Position numbers and translations under genes: made by a program
DNA from: Mycolicibacter sinensis
Lineage (GTDB): Bacteria; Actinomycetota; Actinomycetes; Mycobacteriales; Mycobacteriaceae
DNA length: 64,000 nt
Direction: 5' to 3'
NCBI RefSeq assembly: GCF_001667945.1
Contig: NZ_LZJK01000039.1
Span: forward strand, 1-64,000
The notes under the pieces: model-generated
The model's database searches: none
The model's input: only the letters and a program-made list of their open reading frames with translations
Told to the model about the DNA's origin: nothing
Shown: positions 49,761-62,743 of the stretch, piece by piece
Layout: the number at the start of each line of letters is the position of its first letter
How positions within the stretch are numbered: position 1 is the stretch's first letter

Positions 49761-49958
49761 GGGTAGATAGGATACGAGAAATCTGGCTAATAGTCACAAA
49801 TTTATAAAGCTCAGGAAACATTTTAGAATCGCGTGCCGCAGCAGCTGCCGCCTTCGCCGCCGCCCGTGCACCGTTCGTGCAGATCAGCGGACCCTGGGTG
49901 GCGCAGCGCACAGCGGCAAAGGTAGACCACCTAAGCAGCTGGGTTTAGACTGCACCCC

Positions 49959-50294
49959 ATGAAGTCGACGACCCTTGCCGCGGCGGTCATGGGCTTGGCG
50001 GTGGCCCTGGCGGCACCTGCGCAGGCCGACCCCGACATTGATTTCGCCAACGAACTGCACACCTACGGCATCTACGGCCCACGGGACTACAACGCCTGGC
50101 TGGGCAAGATCGTCTGCGAGCGCCTGGACAAGGGGGTGGACGGCGACGCCGCCAAGTCGGTCCGCTTCATCACCCCCAACCTGCAGAAGGGCACCACCCA
50201 GCCGCAGGCCTGGCAGTTCCTGGGCGCCTCGATCCACACCTACTGCCCGGACAAGCGGCCGGTGCTCGAGCAGGCCGCAGCCCAGCACGGCTGA
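49959..50294 (+). CDS. Secreted DUF732-family protein
   Basis: A 111-residue protein with a signal peptide cut after APAQA (about residue 23) and a DUF732 body of about 85 residues (DIDFANELHTYGIYGPRDYNAWLGKIVCERLDKG in outline) carrying two Cys (IVCERL and HTYCPD) that probably form a disulphide. DUF732 proteins are common, uncharacterised mycobacterial exported proteins. Its stop shares one base with the following methyltransferase start (TGATG). Confidence 0.83.
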   Translation: MKSTTLAAAVMGLAVALAAPAQADPDIDFANELHTYGIYGPRDYNAWLGKIVCERLDKGVDGDAAKSVRFITPNLQKGTTQPQAWQFLGASIHTYCPDKRPVLEQAAAQHG

Positions 50295-50953
50295 TGAACG
50301 TCAGCCAGCTCTGGCAGAGCCGGCTGTTCGCCCGGACCGTCGGCGCCTCCTACGCCCGCGCGATTGAACAGCCCGGGGCGGCTCGCGTCGCCGGTCGGCT
50401 GCTCTTCGGCACCGACGTCGACCGCATTTACCAGGCGATGAACATCGTCGCCGACCTGCCCGACGGCTCTGCGGTACTGGATGTGCCCTGCGGTGGCGGC
50501 ATCACCATCGCCCGCCTCAAACCCGGCCAACGCGTCCGCTACGTCGCGATGGACATCTCGGCGGGCATGCTCGACTACGCCCGCCAGCGGCTGCGCCCCG
50601 AGCAGAGCGACACCGTCGAGTTCATCGAGGCGAGCATCGACGCGATCCCGTTCGCCGATGACGAGTTCGACCTCTGCGTGTGCTTCAACGGGTTGCACTG
50701 CCTGCCTGATCCGGCCGCCGCCATCCGCGAGATCGCCCGATGCCTCAAACCGGGCGGCCGGCTCGTCGGCGATTTCGCCACCCGGGGCCAGGTCCGCCGC
50801 GCTGACGCCTACATGGTGTTGATGCGGGCCAGCGGCACCTTCGGTCCCGGCGGCACACTGGACGACGCCCGACGGTGGTTCACCGAAGCCGGCCTGACCG
50901 TCGGCGAACTCGAATGTTCCGGTGCCATCACGCATTTCGCCGTTCACAAATAA
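50294..50953 (+). CDS. Class I SAM-dependent methyltransferase
   Basis: A 219-residue UbiE/COQ5-like methyltransferase. Motif I is VLDVPCGGGITIARL, the acidic SAM contact MDISAGMLDYAR, motif II FDLCVCFNGLHCLPDP and motif III LKPGGRLVGDF. The substrate is unknown. It is coupled to the DUF732 gene by a one-base stop/start overlap. Aconitase begins 83 bases after its stop. Confidence 0.85.
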   Translation: MNVSQLWQSRLFARTVGASYARAIEQPGAARVAGRLLFGTDVDRIYQAMNIVADLPDGSAVLDVPCGGGITIARLKPGQRVRYVAMDISAGMLDYARQRLRPEQSDTVEFIEASIDAIPFADDEFDLCVCFNGLHCLPDPAAAIREIARCLKPGGRLVGDFATRGQVRRADAYMVLMRASGTFGPGGTLDDARRWFTEAGLTVGELECSGAITHFAVHK

Positions 50954-51036
50954 GCGTCGTATTTGGGCCCTAGCCCCGCCGGTTCTACGGACTATCGTCG
51001 TTGGTATCCCGATCCGACCGGCGAGAGGGGCCGCTC

Positions 51037-53838
<2,802 letters not shown>

Positions 53839-53974
53839 AGCTGAAACCACTATCTGTGCAGCAGAAGTCGGCAGGCGGGTAAGCCGATGCCCTGCGTTTA
53901 ACGCGCTCAACGGCCGGGTAGCCCCGCACCGTGGTGTGGCGTATAGGCGTTGGCGCCCGGCGAAAGGAGCGGCG

Positions 53975-54277
53975 ATGTTCTTGACGCTCAAGGAACAGGA
54001 ACGTCTACTGATCCACACCGCGGCGGAGGTGGCGCTCAAACGCCGCAAGCGCGGCCTCAAGCTCAACCTGCCCGAAGCCACCGCGGTGGTCACCCAGTTC
54101 GTGCTCGAAGGAGCCCGCGACGGCCGAACGAAAGCCGACCTACAAGATGCGGCGCGCAACGTCCTGAAACGCGAAGACGTGATGGACGGCATCGCCGAGA
54201 TGCTGCAGAAGATCGACGTCGAAGCGACGTTCCCCGACGGCACCAAATTGGTGACCGTTCCCCAGCCCATTCATTGA
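53975..54277 (+). CDS. ureA: Urease gamma subunit
   Basis: A 100-residue protein, the normal size for UreA. Signature blocks are [42 protein letters not shown] and [14 protein letters not shown]. It is the structural subunit packing against UreC. The frame is open upstream to 53747, but the ATG at 53975 has AAAGGAG ten bases before it. It is the first gene of the six-gene order ureA-B-C-F-D-G. The opening MFLTLKEQ in place of the usual MRLTPHEQ hints at a divergent urease lineage. Confidence 0.92.
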   Translation: MFLTLKEQERLLIHTAAEVALKRRKRGLKLNLPEATAVVTQFVLEGARDGRTKADLQDAARNVLKREDVMDGIAEMLQKIDVEATFPDGTKLVTVPQPIH

Positions 54278-54338
54278 CGTCGCCGAACGCCTTAGTTGCC
54301 AACATGTTTCGGGACGGGACGCGACGAGAGCAGCTGCC

Positions 54339-54929
54339 ATGAGCGGATTGACCGACAAGATCAGGGACACCCTCACCAACCGCATGCAGCGGGCCCAGAA
54401 AAGCTCGTGGCTGCCGGGCGCGGCCAGTCGGACGGTCGCCCGGACCCAACGCGTCCTGCAGCGCAATCCCCGGCTGGAGAAACTGGTTTCGGCAACGCAG
54501 CGCCACGTGCCCCCGCTGCGGCGCCGACGCTCCGGCTCCGGCAAGTCGATTCCGATGGGCACCGGCAAGGCGCCGATCGGAATGGTGCAGCCGGGCCCCA
54601 CCTCGAGCATGAAACCCTCGGCGCCGGGTGCCATCATCTTCGGGGACGCCCCGGTGCCCATCAATCTCGGCTGCGAGATCACGACCGTGAAGGTCGTCAA
54701 CACCGGGGACCGGCCGATCTCGGTCGGCTCGCATTTCCATTTCGCCGAGGCCAACCCCGCGCTGGAGTTCGACCGCAAGGCGGCCTGGGGTAAGCGGCAG
54801 AACATCATCTCCAGCGGCATGAGCCGCTTCGACCCCGGCGTGACCCAGGAGATCGAGCTCATTCCGTTCGGTGGCCGCCGAATCGCCGCCGGGTTCCGCG
54901 GCGAATGCAAAGGCCCGCTCGATGCCTGA
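54339..54929 (+). CDS. ureB: Urease beta subunit with a long basic N-terminal extension
   Basis: A 196-residue protein; UreB is normally about 105. The canonical domain starts near residue 94 ([16 protein letters not shown]) and runs to the end with [28 protein letters not shown] and [14 protein letters not shown]. The first 90 residues are rich in Arg, Lys and Gln ([18 protein letters not shown]). Codon use in the extension is as GC-rich at third positions as in the rest, and a start at Met91 would lack a ribosome site and leave a 331-base gap, so the extension is probably translated. It overlaps ureC by eight bases. Confidence 0.88.
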   Translation: MSGLTDKIRDTLTNRMQRAQKSSWLPGAASRTVARTQRVLQRNPRLEKLVSATQRHVPPLRRRRSGSGKSIPMGTGKAPIGMVQPGPTSSMKPSAPGAIIFGDAPVPINLGCEITTVKVVNTGDRPISVGSHFHFAEANPALEFDRKAAWGKRQNIISSGMSRFDPGVTQEIELIPFGGRRIAAGFRGECKGPLDA

Positions 54930-56631
54930 AATCCCCCGCCAGCTGTACGCGATGATGCTGGGCCCCACCAAGGGCGATCAGCTGCGGCTGGCCGACACCG
55001 ACCTGTTCATCGAGATCGAAGAGGACCACTGCGTCGGCGGCAACGAGATCGTGTTCGGCGGCGGCAAATCCGGGCGCGAATCCCAGGGCCAATCACATAC
55101 TCCCCGCGCGCAGGGCACCCCCGACCTGGTGATCGCCAACGTAGTGATCCTCGATCACTGGGGAATCATCAAGGCGGACGTCGGAATTCGTGACGGCCGA
55201 TTCACCGCGATCGGGAAGTCGGGGAACCCCGACGTGATGGACGGCGTTCACCCCGGCCTGGTCATCGGTCCCTCGACCGAGATCATGAACGGCACCGGAA
55301 TGATCATGACGGCCGGCGCCATCGACACCCACGTGCACTTCGTCAACCCGCAGATGTGCGAGGTGGCACTGCAAGCCGGCATCACCACACTGGTCGGCGG
55401 CGGCAGTGGACCCACCGACGGGGGCAAAGCCACCCTGGCGACTCCGGGCTCGTGGTGGCTGGCCAGGATGCTGGAGGGCTTCGACCCCTGGCCGGTCAAC
55501 GTGGCGTTTCTGGGACGCGGCACCACGATCAGCGAGGAAGCATTGTGGGAACAGTTGCGCGCCGGCGCCGCCGGGCTCAAGGTCCACGAGGACTGGGGGG
55601 CGACACCGGCGGTGATCGACACCGCCTTGCGGGTCGCCGACGAGGCCGGCGTGCAGGTTGCCATCCACAGCGACACCCTCAACGAGGCGGGCTTCGTCGA
55701 AGATCTTATGCGCACGGTCAAAGGCCGCAGCTTTCACAGCTACCACACCGAGGGCGCCGGCGGCGGCCATGCTCCCGACATCATCCGGATCGCCGGTGAG
55801 CCCAATGTGCTGCCGTCGTCGACCACACCGACCCGCCCGTTCACCGTCAACACCGTCGATGAGCAGCTCGACATGTGTTTGGTGGCCCACCAACTCAATC
55901 CCAAGGTTCCCGCGGAGCTGCAGTTCGCCGAGAGCCGGGTGCGGGCCGGCACCATCGCGGCCGAAGACATCTTGCAAGACATCGGCGCGATCTCGGCGAT
56001 GTCGTCTGACGCGCAAGCGATGGGGCGCCTCGGCGAGACGGTGTTGCGTACCTGGCAGACCGCCCACGCGATGAAGCAACTGCGCGGTCCGCTGACCTCG
56101 GACGAGCGCGCCGACAACGAGCGCGCCCGGCGCTATGTCGCCAAAACCACGATCTGCCCGGCGATCATCCACGGCCTCGACGACGAAATCGGATCCATTG
56201 CCGTCGGCAAACTGGCCGACTTCGTGCTGTGGTCGCCGGCCATGTTCGGGGTCAAGCCGACCGCGGTGTTCAAAGGGGGCATGGGCGCGCTGGCGTTGCT
56301 CGGTGACCCCAGCGCGGCGGTGCCCACCCCCGAGCCGGTGTTGCCGCGGCTGGGTTACAACACCTTCACCCGCGCCGCAGCGGCCACCAGCGTCGCGTTC
56401 GTCGCGCCCGCCGCCCTCGACGACGGGCTGGCCGACCGGCTCAACGTCGAACGCAGGCTCGTGCCGGTCAAGAACATGCGCGGACGCAGCAAAGCCGACC
56501 TGCCCCACAATGATGCGCTGCCGACCATCGACGTCAACCCCGACACCTTCGAGGTCCGCATCGACGGGCAGGTGGCCAATCATCCACCCCTGACCGAGCT
56601 GCCCATGACCCAGCGTTACTTCCTTTACTGA
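54922..56631 (+). CDS. ureC: Urease alpha (catalytic) subunit, flap Cys replaced by Ala
   Basis: A 569-residue nickel enzyme hydrolysing urea. Nickel ligands and catalytic residues, numbered against Klebsiella UreC (offset 3), are His137 and His139 (DTHVHF), carbamylated Lys220 and His222 (GLKVHEDWG), His249 (AIHSDT), His275 (YHTEGAGGG), His323 and Asp363 (MSSDAQ). The flap, usually VCHHL, is VAHQL: Ala322 at the position of flap Cys319 and Gln324 at 321. All essential residues are kept, so activity is likely, with altered kinetics or inhibitor sensitivity. The start at 54922 overlaps ureB. Confidence 0.95.
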   Translation: MPEIPRQLYAMMLGPTKGDQLRLADTDLFIEIEEDHCVGGNEIVFGGGKSGRESQGQSHTPRAQGTPDLVIANVVILDHWGIIKADVGIRDGRFTAIGKSGNPDVMDGVHPGLVIGPSTEIMNGTGMIMTAGAIDTHVHFVNPQMCEVALQAGITTLVGGGSGPTDGGKATLATPGSWWLARMLEGFDPWPVNVAFLGRGTTISEEALWEQLRAGAAGLKVHEDWGATPAVIDTALRVADEAGVQVAIHSDTLNEAGFVEDLMRTVKGRSFHSYHTEGAGGGHAPDIIRIAGEPNVLPSSTTPTRPFTVNTVDEQLDMCLVAHQLNPKVPAELQFAESRVRAGTIAAEDILQDIGAISAMSSDAQAMGRLGETVLRTWQTAHAMKQLRGPLTSDERADNERARRYVAKTTICPAIIHGLDDEIGSIAVGKLADFVLWSPAMFGVKPTAVFKGGMGALALLGDPSAAVPTPEPVLPRLGYNTFTRAAAATSVAFVAPAALDDGLADRLNVERRLVPVKNMRGRSKADLPHNDALPTIDVNPDTFEVRIDGQVANHPPLTELPMTQRYFLY

Positions 56632-56632
56632 C

Positions 56633-57307
56633 ATGCCAACCACGCCCGCTGTGCTGCTGCTGCTCACCGACGGGCGGCTACCGGCCGGCGGTTACGCGCA
56701 CTCCGGCGGCGTCGAGGCATCGGTTCAGGCGGGACGCGTACATGACCGAGCCAGCCTGGAGAACTTCCTGCGCGGACGGGCCGCCACCTCGGGTGCCGTC
56801 GCGGCCGCATTCGCCGCCGCGGCCTGCAGCGCGGCCACCGCGGACAACATCCCGCGACTTGCCGGCCTGGAAGCCGAACTCGATGCCCGGATGCCCTCAC
56901 CGGCGCTGCGCAGCGTCTCGCGTGCCCTGGGCCGTCAACTGCAGCGGGCGATGCGCACCATCCGGCCGGCCCCCCAGCTCGATGCGCTGGGCCGACACCC
57001 GCACCAGCCGATCGCCATGGGGGTGGTCGCCGCCGTCTTCGACCTCGATGCGCGAGAGGCGGCCACGGCGACGCTGTATGACAGCGTGGCTGGGCCGGCC
57101 GCCGCCGCGGTCCGGTTGATCAGCCTCGATCCGCTCGAAGTCCATGCCGTGCTGGCAGATCTGCTGGCCGACCTCGATGCCCTGGCCGCCACCGCTGCCG
57201 GTCACGCCGACACCCCGGCGCCGGACTTGCCGGCGCACACCGCCCCGTTGCTCGATATCGCCGCTGAACATCACGTCCGGCAGGAGGCGCGGCTATTTGC
57301 TTCCTGA
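56633..57307 (+). CDS. ureF: Urease accessory protein UreF
   Basis: A 224-residue GTPase-activating chaperone for nickel insertion. The family opening is LLLLTDGRLPAGGYAHSGGVEASVQAG, followed by helical, Ala-rich sequence. It begins one base after the ureC stop. Its 3' end abuts or overlaps the ureD start region. The His/Asp-rich end (AGHADTPAPDLPAHTAP) is a little longer than usual. Confidence 0.88.
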   Translation: MPTTPAVLLLLTDGRLPAGGYAHSGGVEASVQAGRVHDRASLENFLRGRAATSGAVAAAFAAAACSAATADNIPRLAGLEAELDARMPSPALRSVSRALGRQLQRAMRTIRPAPQLDALGRHPHQPIAMGVVAAVFDLDAREAATATLYDSVAGPAAAAVRLISLDPLEVHAVLADLLADLDALAATAAGHADTPAPDLPAHTAPLLDIAAEHHVRQEARLFAS

Positions 57308-57323
57308 ACCGCAACCCGGCGAG

Positions 57324-58154
57324 ATGCGCGCCTACGCACGGCTGGCCACCGAAGCCACGATCGGCGGCGACGGACAGTGGATCAGCCACGTCAGCGCCCT
57401 GCGCGCCCAGGCTTCGATCGTCCCGCGCATCACCGGGCCCAAGGAACCGCAGCCGTGGGCGGATCGGCTACCCGCGCCGGTCCGGGTGAGTGTGGCCGCG
57501 GGCGCCGCCGGACCGGTGGGTGGCGACGAAACCCACTTCGACATCGATGTGGGAGCCAACAGCTCCCTGGTCCTCACCGACATCTCCGCCACCGTGCTGC
57601 TGCCGGGCGCGCAGGGGCGCTGCTCCCGCAGTTCGGTACGGGTCCGGGTGGCACACGGCGCCACCCTGGTCTGGCTGGCCGAGCCGTTGATCGCCGCGGC
57701 AAACTGCAACCACCTCAACGAGGTGCAGGTCGACCTGGCCGACACCGCCCGGTTGCTGCTGCGTGAAGAGCTGGTACTGGGCCGCCACGGCGAACAACCG
57801 GGCACCATCTTCCAGCGGCTGCGGATCCGGCGCGCCGGACAGCCGCTCTACCGCCAGGACCTGCATATCGGGGCCGACGCCCCGGGCTGGAACAGTGCGG
57901 CGGTCGCCGCCGACCACCGGGCCGTGGGCTCGGTGCTGGTGGTGGATCCGCAACGGGATTGGACGACGCAGCGCAGTGCCACGCTGTGCCCGTCGGCCGC
58001 GCTGCTGCCGCTGGCCGGCCCGGCGGCGCTGGTCTGCGCGCTTGCCGACGACAGCCTCGCGTTGCGCCGGTCGCTGACCGCGGGCCTCGACGACCTCGGG
58101 ACTCCGTGGCAATCCGATGAAGTCCCACTCGAGAAGGAGCCGCACAGTGCCTGA
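57324..58154 (+). CDS. ureD: Urease accessory protein UreD/UreH
   Basis: 276 residues from the ATG at 57324 (a TTG at 57297 would overlap ureF and add nine). Blocks such as [34 protein letters not shown] and [34 protein letters not shown] match UreD, which with UreF and UreG forms the nickel-insertion complex on apo-urease. The position between ureF and ureG is unusual, since in M. tuberculosis ureG precedes ureD. It overlaps ureG by eight bases. Confidence 0.85.
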   Translation: MRAYARLATEATIGGDGQWISHVSALRAQASIVPRITGPKEPQPWADRLPAPVRVSVAAGAAGPVGGDETHFDIDVGANSSLVLTDISATVLLPGAQGRCSRSSVRVRVAHGATLVWLAEPLIAAANCNHLNEVQVDLADTARLLLREELVLGRHGEQPGTIFQRLRIRRAGQPLYRQDLHIGADAPGWNSAAVAADHRAVGSVLVVDPQRDWTTQRSATLCPSAALLPLAGPAALVCALADDSLALRRSLTAGLDDLGTPWQSDEVPLEKEPHSA

Positions 58155-58845
58155 CGCCCAACCAATCCACCCCGACTCGCGTGCGCTACGGCTGGGAGTA
58201 GCCGGGCCGGTGGGCACCGGCAAGAGCTCCCTGATCGCCACGGTGTGCCGCAACTTGTCCGGCGTCTACCGCTTCGGTGTCGTCACCAATGACATCTACA
58301 CCGACGAGGATGCGCGTTTTCTGCGGGCGCAAGGAATTCTGCCCGCCGAGCGGATCCGCGCCGTGGAAACCGGCGCCTGCCCGCACACCGCGATCCGCGA
58401 CGACATCACGATGAATCTGCTTGCCGTCGAAGACCTCGAACGCGATTTCGCTCCGCTCGACATCGTTTTGATCGAAAGCGGCGGCGACAACCTCACCGCC
58501 ACCTTCTCCCCCGGCCTCGTCGACGCCCAGATCTTCGTCCTCGATGTCGCCGGCGGCGGAGACGTCGCACGCAAAGGCGGACCCGGAATCGCGCGCGCGG
58601 ACCTGCTGGTGATCAACAAGATCGACCTCGGGGCCTACGTCGAAGTCGATGTGCGGCAGATGATTGCCGATGCCCGGGCCGCCCGCGCCGGCGCCCCCGT
58701 CCTGGCCCTGTCGCGCAACGACCAGCGCACCGTCGACGCGCTGTGCCAGTGGGTGCGCACCTTGCACGCCGCCTACCGCCGCGGCGGCCACATCCCGGTC
58801 GACCCGGGTCCGATGGCACCGCACAGCCATGACCACGAGACATAG
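58147..58845 (+). CDS. ureG: Urease accessory GTPase UreG
   Basis: A 232-residue G3E-family GTPase. The P-loop is GPVGTGKSS, the metal motif is CPHTAIRDD (equivalent of Cys-Pro-His), the switch [18 protein letters not shown] and NKxD is NKIDLG. A His-rich tail (PHSHDHE) may bind nickel and partly stand in for the missing ureE. GTG at 58147 has AAGGAG upstream and overlaps the ureD stop; the open frame starts at 58117. It is the last urease gene; narG follows after 184 bases. Confidence 0.93.
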   Translation: MPDAQPIHPDSRALRLGVAGPVGTGKSSLIATVCRNLSGVYRFGVVTNDIYTDEDARFLRAQGILPAERIRAVETGACPHTAIRDDITMNLLAVEDLERDFAPLDIVLIESGGDNLTATFSPGLVDAQIFVLDVAGGGDVARKGGPGIARADLLVINKIDLGAYVEVDVRQMIADARAARAGAPVLALSRNDQRTVDALCQWVRTLHAAYRRGGHIPVDPGPMAPHSHDHET

Positions 58846-59029
58846 TGGCTTCGGCTGTTCGGCGCTCGCGAAGAAAACGGTACGAAGCGACTCGATCTGC
58901 GTTTTCGGATCGGCTCCGGTGGTATACCGGGACGCAGTGCTGCTCTCGCTGGGATGGTGCTGACCCCAACGTCGAGGCCGGGCGAAATCTGATCCACGGT
59001 GAGATCCGCGACGAACGGAGGCCGGGGCG

Positions 59030-62000
59030 ATGACGGCAAGCACACCACAGGCGTCGTTGGCGCCGCTGCTACCGGGCGGCGAGCCGATCGAATCGCTGCT
59101 GCGCCGCGCACAATTCTTCACCCCCGGCACCCCGACACCGGATCACCGCGAGGTACATCGCCGGGGCGGGCGCGGCGCCGAGGAGTTCTATCGGCAGCGC
59201 TGGCGGCACGGCAAGGTGGTGCGCTCCACCCACGGGGTCAACTGCACCGGTTCGTGCTCGTGGAAGATCTACGTCAAAGAGGGCATCATCGCCTGGGAAA
59301 CCCAGGCGGTCGATTACCCGTCGGTGGGACCGGACAGCCCCGAGTACGAGCCGCGCGGATGCCCGCGGGGCGCATCGTTTTCCTGGTACACCTATTCGCC
59401 GGCCCGAGTCCGTTACCCCTACATCCGGGAGCCGCTGCTGGCGATGTGGCGGGAGGCGCGCCACCGGCTCGGTGACCCGGTGGCCGCCTGGGCGGAGATC
59501 ACCGGCGATCCCGAGCGTGCAGCCCGCTACAAGTCGGCCCGCGGTCAGGGCGGCTTCCTGCGGGCGTCCTGGGCCGAAGTCAGCGAGCTGATCGCCGCCG
59601 CACATGTGCACACGATCTCCGAATACGGCCCGGATCGGGTGGTGGGGTTCTCCCCCATCCCGGCGATGTCGCAGGTTTCCTACGCCGCGGGGACCCGGTT
59701 TCTGTCGATGATCGGCGGCACCATCCTGTCGTTCTACGACTGGTACGCCGACATGCCGATCGCCTCACCGCAGGTTTACGGCGATCAGACCGATGTCCCG
59801 GAATCGGGTGACTGGTGGAATGCCGCCTATCTGATCATCTGGGGCACCAACCTGCCGATCACCCGTACCCCGGACGCGCATTTCATGACCGAGGCGCGCT
59901 ACCGCGGCCAGAAGGTGGTGGTGGTCAGCCCCGACTACTCCGACCACACCAAGTTCGCCGACGACTGGCTGGCGTGCGCCCCCGGCACCGATGGCGCGCT
60001 GGCGATGGCGATGGGGCACGTGGTGCTCTCCGAGTTCTTCCGGGACCGGCAGGTGCCCTACTTCCAGTCCTACGTGAAGACCTACACCGACCTGCCGTTC
60101 CTGGTCACCCTGCGGCAACGCGAGGACGCTTACGTCCCCGACCGTTTCTTGACCGCCGCCGACCTCGGCCGCGATGTTGAGCACGCCGCCCACCGCACCG
60201 TGCTGCTGGACTCGGCCACCGGGGAACCCGTCGTGCCCAACGGCACGGTGGCCGACCACTTCAGCGAATCCGGCAAGGGCAGCTGGAACCTCGACCTCGG
60301 CGAGGTGGATCCAGTGCTGACGCTGTACGGCCGTGATGGCACCGAATCGGCCCGGATCGACCTGCCGCGCTTCGATATCGGCGCCACCGAGGGCGGGTCG
60401 GCGATCCGGCGCGGTGTTCCGGTGCTGCGTATCGGCGAGCATTTGGTGACGACGGTCTTCGATCTGCTCATGGCCCACTATGCGGTGCGCCGCGACGGCC
60501 TGCCCGGACAATGGCCGACCGGCTACGACGATGCAGCTCAACCCAATACGCCGGCCTGGCAGGAAGCGATCACCTCGGTGCCGGCTGCCGCCGCGGCCCG
60601 GGTGGCGCGGGAGTTCGCCCGCAGCGCCGAACTGTCCCACGGCCGGTCGATGATCGCGATGGGCGCCGGCACCAACCACTGGTTTCACTCCGACCAGATC
60701 TACCGCACGTTTTTCACGTTGACCATGCTGTGCGGTTGTCAGGGCGTCAACGGGGGCGGCTGGGCGCACTACGTCGGGCAGGAAAAGGTGCGACCGCTGA
60801 CTGGGTGGCAGCAAGTCGCATTCGCCTTGGACTGGCAACGGCCGACCCGGCAGATGACCGGCACGTCGTTCTTCTACCTGCACACCGACCAATGGCGTTA
60901 CGAGCAATTCGGCGCCGACGAGCTGTCCTCACCGTTGGGCCCCGGCCTGTTTCGCGGCCGGGCGATGGCCGACGCGCTGGCGCAGGCGACGCGACTGGGT
61001 TGGACACCGTCGCACCCGATGTTCGATCGGAACCCGTTGAGTCTGGCTGCCTCCGCCGCGCAGGAGGGCAAGAGCGTCGCCGACTACGTGGTCGACGAGG
61101 TGACGGCCGGGCGGCTGCGTTTCGCCGGAGAGGACCCGGACAACCCGGTGAACTTCCCGCGGGTGCTGACCGTGTGGCGGGCCAACCTGCTGGGTTCCTC
61201 GGGCAAGGGCATGGAGTATTTCATGAAACACCTTCTCGGTGCCCAGAATGCGGTGCGTGCCGAGGAGACCCCGGAGGCGTTGCGACCGTCGGAGGTGCGC
61301 TGGCGCGACACCGCACCGACCGCCAAGCTGGACTTGGCCGTCACCCTTGATTTCCGGATGACCAGCACCTGCACCTACTCCGATATCGTGTTGCCGGCGG
61401 CGACTTGGTATGAGAAGTACGACATCTCCACCACCGACATGCATCCGTTCGTGCATTCGTTCAACCCGGCCATTGCCCCGCCGTGGGAAGCCCGCACCGA
61501 CTTCGATACTTTCGCCACGATCGCCCGCGCCTTCTCCCGGTTAGCCAGCGAGCATCTGGGCACCCGCACCGATGTGATCGCCGCACCGTTGATGCATGAT
61601 TCGGCGGACGAGCTGGCGCAACCCGGCGGGGTCGTGGCCGACTGGACCCGGGGTGAGAGCGACCCGATACCCGGGGTGACGATGCCCCGACTGATCACCG
61701 TCGAACGGGACTACACCGCCGTGGCAGCCAAAATGGCCGCGCTCGGCCCGCTGGTGGAGACGGTCGGCACCGGGGTCAAAGGCATCTCGTGGAAGCCGAC
61801 CACCGCGGTCGACTGGCTGGGCCGGCAGAACGGAATCGTGCACGGCGGCCCCGGGGACGGCCGACCGTCGCTGGGTCGCGACATCCATATGGCCGAGGCC
61901 ATTCTGGCGCTGTCGGGCACCACCAATGGCGAGGTGGCGATGCAGGGCTGGCAGGCACTGGAGGAACGTACCGGAATGCTGTTGGCGGACTTGGCTGCGG

Positions 62001-62743
62001 AGCGCTCCGGTGAGCAGATCACCTTCGACGACACCCAGACCCAGCCCCGCTCGGTGATCACCTCACCCGAATGGTCCGGCAGCGAGACCGGTGGCCGGCG
62101 CTACTCGCCGTTCGTGGTCAACGTCGAGCGAAAGAAGCCCTGGCACACCCTCACCGGTCGGATGCATTTCTTTCTCGACCACGATTGGATCGCCGAATAC
62201 GGAGAATGGCTGCCGGTCTACCGCCCACCGCTGAACTACCTGCGCCACTTCGGTGAGCAGGGCATGCGTGCCCAGGGCCGCCGCGAGATCACGGTGCGTT
62301 ATCTCACGCCGCATTCGAAGTGGTCGATCCACTCCGAATACCAGGACAACCTGCACATGCTGCGGCTGTTCCGCGGCGGGCCGGTGATCTGGATGAGCCC
62401 GCAGGATGCAGCGAAAATCGATGTGGCCGACAATGATTGGATTGAGGCGTTCAACCGCAACGGCGTGGTGGCCTGCCGGGCGGTGGTCACTCATCGGATG
62501 CCGGAAGGCACCGTGTTCATGTACCACGCCATGGACCGGCACCTGATGACGCCGAAGACCGAGGTGTCGGACTACCACGGCGGCGGTGACAACTCGCTGA
62601 CCCGGCTGGTGATCAAACCGACCCACATGATCGGCGGTTATGCGCAGCAGTCGTTCGGGTTCAACTATCACGGCCCGACCGGGAACCAGCGTGACGAGAT
62701 CACCGTCATCCGCCGCCGCGCCCAGGAGGTGCAATACCAATGA
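59030..62743 (+). CDS. narG: Respiratory nitrate reductase alpha subunit
   Basis: A 1237-residue molybdenum (bis-MGD) catalytic subunit reducing nitrate to nitrite on the cytoplasmic side of the membrane. The N-terminal [4Fe-4S] motif has His68, Cys72, Cys76 (THGVNCTGSCSW) and Cys111 (RGCPRGASFSW), the NarG pattern. The active-site Asp is in ILSFYDWYADMP. The length matches mycobacterial NarG. An ACGGAG ribosome site precedes the ATG. It overlaps narH by four bases (ATGA). No DosR-type box was recognised in the 184-base upstream region. Confidence 0.96.
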   Translation: MTASTPQASLAPLLPGGEPIESLLRRAQFFTPGTPTPDHREVHRRGGRGAEEFYRQRWRHGKVVRSTHGVNCTGSCSWKIYVKEGIIAWETQAVDYPSVGPDSPEYEPRGCPRGASFSWYTYSPARVRYPYIREPLLAMWREARHRLGDPVAAWAEITGDPERAARYKSARGQGGFLRASWAEVSELIAAAHVHTISEYGPDRVVGFSPIPAMSQVSYAAGTRFLSMIGGTILSFYDWYADMPIASPQVYGDQTDVPESGDWWNAAYLIIWGTNLPITRTPDAHFMTEARYRGQKVVVVSPDYSDHTKFADDWLACAPGTDGALAMAMGHVVLSEFFRDRQVPYFQSYVKTYTDLPFLVTLRQREDAYVPDRFLTAADLGRDVEHAAHRTVLLDSATGEPVVPNGTVADHFSESGKGSWNLDLGEVDPVLTLYGRDGTESARIDLPRFDIGATEGGSAIRRGVPVLRIGEHLVTTVFDLLMAHYAVRRDGLPGQWPTGYDDAAQPNTPAWQEAITSVPAAAAARVAREFARSAELSHGRSMIAMGAGTNHWFHSDQIYRTFFTLTMLCGCQGVNGGGWAHYVGQEKVRPLTGWQQVAFALDWQRPTRQMTGTSFFYLHTDQWRYEQFGADELSSPLGPGLFRGRAMADALAQATRLGWTPSHPMFDRNPLSLAASAAQEGKSVADYVVDEVTAGRLRFAGEDPDNPVNFPRVLTVWRANLLGSSGKGMEYFMKHLLGAQNAVRAEETPEALRPSEVRWRDTAPTAKLDLAVTLDFRMTSTCTYSDIVLPAATWYEKYDISTTDMHPFVHSFNPAIAPPWEARTDFDTFATIARAFSRLASEHLGTRTDVIAAPLMHDSADELAQPGGVVADWTRGESDPIPGVTMPRLITVERDYTAVAAKMAALGPLVETVGTGVKGISWKPTTAVDWLGRQNGIVHGGPGDGRPSLGRDIHMAEAILALSGTTNGEVAMQGWQALEERTGMLLADLAAERSGEQITFDDTQTQPRSVITSPEWSGSETGGRRYSPFVVNVERKKPWHTLTGRMHFFLDHDWIAEYGEWLPVYRPPLNYLRHFGEQGMRAQGRREITVRYLTPHSKWSIHSEYQDNLHMLRLFRGGPVIWMSPQDAAKIDVADNDWIEAFNRNGVVACRAVVTHRMPEGTVFMYHAMDRHLMTPKTEVSDYHGGGDNSLTRLVIKPTHMIGGYAQQSFGFNYHGPTGNQRDEITVIRRRAQEVQYQ

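Noticed and set aside
58846-59029. DosR or GlnR box upstream of narG
   Set aside because: I looked for the GGGACTxxxGTCCC and GTnAC-n6-GAAAC patterns and saw no convincing match.
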